Made by a program: the position numbers and the translations under genes
Notes under the pieces: model-generated
Database searches by the model: none
The model's input: the letters and a program-made list of their open reading frames with translations, nothing else
Told to the model about the DNA's origin: nothing
Assembly: GCA_964513655.1 (NCBI GenBank)
Contig: CAZENQ010000005.1
Location: forward strand, 1 to 64,000
Direction of reading: 5' to 3'
Length of the DNA stretch: 64,000 nucleotides
DNA from: G020350405 sp964513655
Lineage (GTDB): Bacteria > Planctomycetota > Phycisphaerae > Sedimentisphaerales > Anaerobacaceae
Shown: piece by piece, positions 59,308-64,000 of the stretch
Numbering within the stretch: position 1 is the stretch's first letter
Layout: each line of letters begins with the position of its first letter

Positions 59308-60441
59308 TTATTCAATAGGCCCCATACGTCCCGGCGGCCAGTATATCTTGTACGCCCTGCCAATCAAATCTGATTCAGAAATCGCACCAAACTCACGGCT
59401 GTCCCGGCTGTTAATGCTGTTATCACCCAATACAAAAAAACTATCCGCAGGAACTTCGAAAACCTCTCCCTCAACACCAAACTTCTCTGCTGATACGTAC
59501 TCAATATTCTTAAGACCAGGACATTCCGTCTTCTCGCCGTTGATGTAAACGCTCCCATCTTTTATCTCAACAGACTCGCCCCCAAAAGCCGCAACCCGCT
59601 TAACCAACGGAACTCGTGCGTCTGCCGGCGACTTGAACACAACAACATCTCCTCGCTTTGGTATGTACGTGGTGGACTTTCTTACAAGTATCCTGTCGTT
59701 CCTCCGAAGTGTCGGTGCCATATCACCAGGGACCTTTCTTAATCCTTCTGGCAAATATTCCGCAACTTCCGGAATTCGGAACGCTTCTACAAAATGCTCC
59801 TTCATAGGAAATGCCGTGTAGCCCCACAGTCCTAAGACTAAAATCACCCCGGCAATAGTCACAGCCAGTCTTTTTGAACCTTCACGTCGAACGGGTGAAG
59901 ATGTGTAAGCGTGATAACAGACAAAGGTAACGAACATCGCCCCTAAACCCAGGGCCAATACTAACAGGCCTCTTCTCATAAGCAGCAACACAAGCGAACA
60001 TAAAATAAAAACAATTCCCAACAGCCGTTTCCTGATATATAGCTGGCCCAGCCCGGGTATTATGGATGAAAGAAACACCGCCAGCCACGGGTCTTTTTCT
60101 GCCTTCCTCGCGGCTTCAAACTCCATGCCGTTCTGCCTCCTCGCGCACTTGTGAGCGTCGAAAAGATTCCAAATGCCGATAGCACTAACAACCAGAAAAA
60201 CGACTACCCCCGTAACTATGTTCCCCCTATAACTAAATACGCACCACGCCGCAAAGACCAAAAAAGCAGCTTCGACCAATATCAGAACGCATCCTCTCCG
60301 CATCCTTCCTGCATATATCTGCCCTATTCCCGCCCAGAACCTTGATAGAATAACAGCAAGCCACGGCTCTTTGCAGATAGTCGCCGTATTTCTCTCTGTA
60401 TCTCCAGGACACCCCAGGTCAGTGATTTTTTCATTCTCCAT
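59308..60441 (-). CDS. lepB: signal peptidase I homologue with N-terminal membrane repeats, active-site Ser replaced
   Basis: 377 residues. Two related ~90-residue membrane modules (EPWLAVILSRFWAGIGQIYA at ~25 and DPWLAVFLSSIIPGLGQLYI at ~117) precede the peptidase domain (~195-377). Canonical boxes: GDMAPTLRRNDRILV where the catalytic Ser of SGSMxPTL is Asp240, LVKRVAAFGGESV with the general-base Lys281, and FFVLGDNSINSRDSREFG. With Asp in place of Ser it should be inactive as a standard signal peptidase, or act differently. The GATATG codons are plain in the sequence. 49 bases from the preceding Mth938 gene. Confidence 0.85.
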   Translation of the reverse strand: MENEKITDLGCPGDTERNTATICKEPWLAVILSRFWAGIGQIYAGRMRRGCVLILVEAAFLVFAAWCVFSYRGNIVTGVVVFLVVSAIGIWNLFDAHKCARRQNGMEFEAARKAEKDPWLAVFLSSIIPGLGQLYIRKRLLGIVFILCSLVLLLMRRGLLVLALGLGAMFVTFVCYHAYTSSPVRREGSKRLAVTIAGVILVLGLWGYTAFPMKEHFVEAFRIPEVAEYLPEGLRKVPGDMAPTLRRNDRILVRKSTTYIPKRGDVVVFKSPADARVPLVKRVAAFGGESVEIKDGSVYINGEKTECPGLKNIEYVSAEKFGVEGEVFEVPADSFFVLGDNSINSRDSREFGAISESDLIGRAYKIYWPPGRMGPIE

Positions 60442-60493
60442 AAGGCGGCCTCGCGCTTTCAGCAGCCCAATACACCTCTGCTTTCCATCCCTT

Positions 60494-61537
60494 TCACGGG
60501 TTAATTATAACCTTATTATGCTCCGTCGTCTCCATCACATTTATGGCCTCGTGTATCTGCGACAGCGCAAAGCGGTGCGAGATAATCTTTTCAGTATCTA
60601 TCAGCCCCGCTTCCATCAAATCAATCGCCTTCGTCATCGCCAATGTCGTCGTGCCGAAGCTCGCATCCATCCTGCCCTCAAGAAAGTGCGTAAGCCCCCC
60701 ATCCAACTCAAACTTCTCACCCGTCGTAATCCCGAATACGTTCCACTTCGTCCCCCGCCGCCTCAGCTCAACCATCAGCCGCACTGCCTCTATCGCCCCG
60801 GCCGCCTCGACTATCAAATCCGGCCCATCCGGCATTATCTCATATACCCTTTTCTTTGCGTCCTCCCTAACAGGATTTACCGTGTGCGTCGCACCTAATT
60901 GCTTCGCGTTACCCAGCGCATAATCGCTCTTATCAATCGCCACCAACCGCCCCGCCCCCGCGGCCTTCGCCACCATTAAACAGAGCAGCCCTATACTTCC
61001 CACCCCGATTATTACTACATCATCGCCAAGCTGCATTTCGCTGTATTGAATGACCCCCTTCCACGCCCCCGCGAGCGGCTCGGCCAGCGCCCCCGCATCG
61101 AAACTGATATCGTCAGGCTTGCCAAATAACGAACCTTCCTTCGTCTTCATATACTCCGCAAACGCCCCGTCCCAGACATCCTCCGGCCCGTCACCGCCCG
61201 TCACAAAGGCCTTCTCGCAATAGTGCGTGTTGCCCGACCGGCAGTGCCTGCAGTACCCGCAGTGCCCCAACGGCTGCACAATGACCTCGTCCCCGACCTT
61301 AAAATGCGCCACCCCCGGCCCAACCTCGGAAACCACACCGCTCGGCTCGTGCCCGACTATAATCGGAAAATTCACATTCCGCCGAATCCCTTTAATCGCC
61401 TTATAGTCCGTCCCGCAAATCCCGCACGATTTTATCCCCACCACAACCTCCCCCACATTTTCAGCCCGTGGAACCGCAACCTCCTCAAGTTCAAGCTTGT
61501 TAAAGTCTCGAAGGACCGCTGCCAACATCTTTTTCAT
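60494..61537 (-). CDS. zinc-dependent medium-chain alcohol/sugar-alcohol dehydrogenase
   Basis: 347 residues. Catalytic zinc: Cys38 (CGICGTD), His63-Glu64 (GHEPSG). Structural zinc: Cys93, 96, 99 and 107 (CGYCRHCRSGNTHYC). Rossmann loop GVGSIGLLCLMVAKAAGA. Closest in style to sorbitol/galactitol-1-phosphate/threonine dehydrogenases. No sugar genes beside it. An upstream Met-rich start (MKKMLAAVL) is accepted. Confidence 0.9.
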   Translation of the reverse strand: MKKMLAAVLRDFNKLELEEVAVPRAENVGEVVVGIKSCGICGTDYKAIKGIRRNVNFPIIVGHEPSGVVSEVGPGVAHFKVGDEVIVQPLGHCGYCRHCRSGNTHYCEKAFVTGGDGPEDVWDGAFAEYMKTKEGSLFGKPDDISFDAGALAEPLAGAWKGVIQYSEMQLGDDVVIIGVGSIGLLCLMVAKAAGAGRLVAIDKSDYALGNAKQLGATHTVNPVREDAKKRVYEIMPDGPDLIVEAAGAIEAVRLMVELRRRGTKWNVFGITTGEKFELDGGLTHFLEGRMDASFGTTTLAMTKAIDLMEAGLIDTEKIISHRFALSQIHEAINVMETTEHNKVIINP

Positions 61538-61600
61538 ACTAACACCATCGCTTTCTTCAGTTCAAAAATAATTTACAGCCTCCGCCAAGATCCTCTTAGA

Positions 61601-62392
61601 CTACCCATCTAAAATCTCTATATCATCCATACTTCCCAACAGACCGTTGGCCAGCCGCAGGTACTCAATCCTCTTCGGATTATGCCCTAATAGTTCACTG
61701 CCCACCGCGTCCACAGCCACAGCGTCAAAACCCGCAACTATCAGACCGATTCTTTTATGCTTGCCTGAAAGGTGCGTCCCCGTCAGGGCCACCGCCGCAT
61801 CCACTACAGACAAATCGGGCTTTTTATACAGGCAGATATCAACAACCGATTTATGTGTCGACGGCGAATGAAGCTTCGATTTGTTCCACGAACCGCTATA
61901 AAACGGCGCAGGCGCAATGCCGAACATGTTCTTCAGCGCAACCGTCGTCTGCGTAAAGCTGTGGTCTTTCAGAACCGGCAGAGAGATTATAAAAGCCTGC
62001 TGCACTACCTCCGGTATATGCAACTCTTTCAGTTGCAGGGCCTTTTTATTTCTCGCCAGAACGGCTTGCGAACTGTTAAAGTCAATGAGCCTGATACCGT
62101 ATTTTTTGGCCATCCTTGTATACCCGTTGGCCCGGAATGTCTCCTCCGTTGTCCCTGTGCCGCAGCCCTCACCTATAGCGACCTCCGCCCCGCAATTAGC
62201 CTTGCAATATCTATAGACCGCCTCAGCAGCACCCACATTGGTCGTTACCGGCGGCCCGTCCGAGCAGGTTAAATTCGGCTTGATAATGACAAGGCCTTTG
62301 TCCGGCAGCTTCCCCGCCGCACCAATCAAATCCAAAGCCCTGCCGACACTCCTCCCATAATCAACAAATTTCACCTTCGCAACTTTACTCAT
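61601..62392 (-). CDS. DUF362 domain protein (paralogue)
   Basis: 263 residues from ATG 62392 (MSKVAKVKFVDYGRS). DKGLVIIKPNLTCSD, VAIGEGCGTGTTEETF, SLPVLKDHSFTQTTVALKNM, FDAVAVDAVGSELLG mark the family. No extra ferredoxin domain. It is a second DUF362 protein in the window, ~47 kb from the first. Function not established. An earlier start (MCFVLCICYYV) adds a doubtful hydrophobic piece. Confidence 0.82.
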   Translation of the reverse strand: MSKVAKVKFVDYGRSVGRALDLIGAAGKLPDKGLVIIKPNLTCSDGPPVTTNVGAAEAVYRYCKANCGAEVAIGEGCGTGTTEETFRANGYTRMAKKYGIRLIDFNSSQAVLARNKKALQLKELHIPEVVQQAFIISLPVLKDHSFTQTTVALKNMFGIAPAPFYSGSWNKSKLHSPSTHKSVVDICLYKKPDLSVVDAAVALTGTHLSGKHKRIGLIVAGFDAVAVDAVGSELLGHNPKRIEYLRLANGLLGSMDDIEILDG

Positions 62393-62561
62393 AGCCACAT
62401 AGTAACAAATACACAAGACGAAACACAAGAGACGAAAAATAAAAGCGTGGCAGAATAGTTTAGGGGCATTAATGAAAATGCACAGCCCCCTTCTTTTGGG
62501 ATTGCTTTAGTGATGTCTTGAACTGAAGTTCTTAGCGATAGAATTTAACTTAAAACCTGCA

Positions 62562-63278
62562 TTACTCTTCACTCACCTCTTTCAGCTCAGGCTCGATTTC
62601 GGTCTCTTTCTTTTCGCCGAGAGCAGCTATTTTCCTCAGATGCTTCTGTGCTTCGTTGCGGGAAACATACCAGTTTCCAACCAGAATTTCTATAAGGTAT
62701 ATCAGTCTTAATGCTTCATTGGGGTCAGCATCAACTATCAAATCCGTCTCGCTCTTCATATGTGCGCCGATGTTTCCAATCTGCCGGATGGAGTCGATTG
62801 CCTTCCAGGTCATAGGGTCAACCTTCTCTTTAAGACTGCTTATTTCATCAAATAACGTTGCCTTCTTTATCCCCCAAAAGTCACGTATCATCCCTTGAAG
62901 GCACCTGCGGGCGAATGCAGCTGAAGCCCTTGCCGATGCCTCGCACGTCGCACACGCCTCTTTATAATCGGCCCGGATCGATTCCGGAATATAATCGGGA
63001 AGTATCTTCGCCCCCGACCGGGGGACCAGCTGCCATTTGGCCTTCGCTGGCTTGTAGCTCCAGCGCTTGGTGTCCGTATCCAAAAAGCAGTCGTGCAGTA
63101 CCGCACTTGCCGTGTACTCCCTGCAGCTCTCATTCGGGCAAACGACAGATGTAATTATGACGGCCTGTGTCCCGTATTTATTGCCCATATCGAACTCGTG
63201 CCGGGTCGCTTTGTAGTTTTCCTCGGTTATCGTCGCATTTTGATTGCAGTACGGACATCTCCAGCTAAATGAGGCCAT
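62562..63278 (-). CDS. DUF4145 domain protein with zinc ribbon
   Basis: 238 residues with AAAGGA before the ATG. N-terminal Cys8/Cys11 (RCPYCNQ) and Cys47/Cys52 (VCPNESC) form a zinc-ribbon-like pair. The DUF4145 core (~115-215, SAAFARRCLQGMIRDFWGIK, IDSIRQIGNIGAHMKSE) follows. DUF4145 occurs in many restriction and defence proteins and in stand-alone proteins of unknown role. Tail is Glu/Lys-rich. Confidence 0.85.
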   Translation of the reverse strand: MASFSWRCPYCNQNATITEENYKATRHEFDMGNKYGTQAVIITSVVCPNESCREYTASAVLHDCFLDTDTKRWSYKPAKAKWQLVPRSGAKILPDYIPESIRADYKEACATCEASARASAAFARRCLQGMIRDFWGIKKATLFDEISSLKEKVDPMTWKAIDSIRQIGNIGAHMKSETDLIVDADPNEALRLIYLIEILVGNWYVSRNEAQKHLRKIAALGEKKETEIEPELKEVSEE

Positions 63279-63598
63279 TTTAAATTCCTTTAATAAGAAA
63301 TTTGACCGCTAAAAGTCTACTCAACGGGGCTGATACAGACCAGATCAGGAAAGTAAGTGCCCCTGGTAGATTCAGTCCTTCTCTCATATCAATCCATTAA
63401 TATAGTCCCCTAACTCCGCAATTTGTTACACCTTTTTTTCAAAAAACGGCAAATTTCTACAAATATCAGACGCAATGCCCCCACGATGAAATTGCTCTCT
63501 GAAGCACAAAGAGGTTGCAAAAGGTTGGGTTCGACCGGCCACGAGCCTGTCAAACGTTTACTTCACGCACGCCCCAGCAGCAAATGAACAGCAGGCTA
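63279..63598. other. intergenic region
   Basis: 320 bases, no supported ORF or RNA. It holds the DUF4145 promoter on the minus strand (TATATT near 63400 is a possible -10). No repeats of the 51-kb type seen. Confidence 0.35.
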
Positions 63599-63814
63599 TT
63601 AACTGATTTTAATGCAGTCCTGCATAAAGCAGCAGTCAGCGTGTACACATTGCCCGTTTGACCTTCCAAAGCAGGCAGTGTATCCCTCCGCTTGCTGCAC
63701 GGCGTGAATCAGTTCAGCCTTTTTCATTTTACCGGGAGTTATGCCGAGACTTTTAGCCTTTTTCCTTATCTCGGGCATTTTCATAGGTTTCTCTAAGACA
63801 TTTGCCACAGGCAT
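63599..63814 (-). CDS. small SAP-like, cysteine-rich protein
   Basis: 71 residues from ATG 63814 with AAGGAG 7 bases upstream; a longer frame to 63925 is not needed. Residues ~12-44 (KMPEIRKKAKSLGITPGKMK, then KAELIHAVQQAEG) look like an SAP/Rho-N helix-extended-helix DNA- or RNA-binding motif. The tail has Cys48, 56, 61, 62 and 67 (CFGRSNGQCVHADCCFMQDC), probably a metal site. Similar small proteins occur in other environmental bacteria. Function unknown. Confidence 0.72.
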   Translation of the reverse strand: MPVANVLEKPMKMPEIRKKAKSLGITPGKMKKAELIHAVQQAEGYTACFGRSNGQCVHADCCFMQDCIKIS

Positions 63815-64000
63815 TTTTTTCTCCTTTTGGACCAGTGTAATTTGGGCCTGTGCCCACGACGTTATCCAGCGACCCTTGGCGGTGCGGGCAAATTGGCCTG
63901 CTTTGTACATCGGCCGTTTTCGCACTCCTCGTTACGGCCTTTCCTGCACGCCGCCAATCAAACCAGAAAATGCCAAAAATAGACCCTACACACGGGGTGT

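Noticed and set aside
1..64000. CRISPR array, prophage, integrase, transposase, rRNA, tmRNA or RNase P RNA
   Set aside because: No regularly spaced repeats, no recognisable phage or transposase proteins, and no rRNA or large ncRNA signatures were found on either strand.

Overview
The window reads as a chromosome segment from a Gram-negative-type bacterium, most likely a member of the Planctomycetota (Phycisphaerae/Sedimentisphaerales-like). This rests on general impression: many lipoproteins plus apolipoprotein N-acyltransferase (outer membrane), a TMTC-like TPR membrane protein, DUF362 proteins, tandem ClpPs next to trigger factor, a carbohydrate-active lipoprotein, and intergenic 'formula' repeats of a kind I associate with this lineage. 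No rRNA or other decisive marker is present, so the placement is an inference. Genes are densely packed, with no prophage, integrase, transposase or CRISPR array.

Layout. 1-6.3 kb: end of a PIN/TRAM protein, a CocE-type hydrolase lipoprotein, ispG with a membrane protein, an alpha/beta hydrolase and a nucleoside-symporter-like MFS protein. 6.3-8.3 kb: divergent lexA and bioY. The lexA promoter has a perfect 13-bp palindrome in its spacer, and a leader ORF overlaps lexA. 8.3-16.7 kb: a minus-strand run (tsaD-larB-nnrD-AhpD-like-DUF2809, TMTC/TPR, DUF362 + lipoprotein, exonuclease III) with tRNA-Gln. 17-19.4 kb: a two-domain glycosyltransferase. 19.7-26.4 kb: a tight seven-gene operon, Rrf2 regulator-cysK-serine acetyltransferase-nadA-metY-nifU-nifS, linking sulfur assimilation, Fe-S assembly and the Fe-S enzyme quinolinate synthase. 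26.4-32.6 kb: small lipoprotein, GH-A clan lipoprotein, tRNA-Leu, proA-proB, tRNA-Gly.

32.9-42.7 kb is an envelope-growth region. A shortened dcw cluster (mraZ-small ORF-rsmH-LysM protein-FtsL-like-ftsI) runs rightward and meets the leftward elongasome operon mreB-mreC-mreD-PBP2 tail to tail. Upstream of mreB lie a 52-residue membrane protein (missed by length filters) and a coiled-coil membrane protein. 43.9-49.8 kb: HEAT-repeat lipoprotein, lnt, an orphan DNA methyltransferase, and a two-gene YwgA-like + HD-phosphohydrolase module. 49.8-51.6 kb is the repeat-rich part: a cold-shock gene with a perfect consensus promoter, several hairpins, two ~115-bp direct repeats and, between them, a 129-bp nested multi-hairpin element.

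51.6-55.2 kb: trigger factor-clpP-clpP-lipoprotein operon without clpX. 55.4-64 kb: tRNA-Gly; a signal-peptide-bearing protein-isoaspartate methyltransferase coupled to a membrane-embedded spermidine-synthase-like protein; an Mth938-like protein; a signal-peptidase-I homologue with Asp where the catalytic Ser should be; a zinc alcohol dehydrogenase; a second DUF362 protein; a DUF4145 protein; and a small SAP-like cysteine-rich protein.

The strongest leads are the LexA operator and leader ORF, the YwgA/HD module, the multi-hairpin element and flanking repeats, the exported PIMT/spermidine-synthase-like pair, and the LepB active-site substitution. All positions and motifs were read by eye. No alignments, folding or database searches were run.
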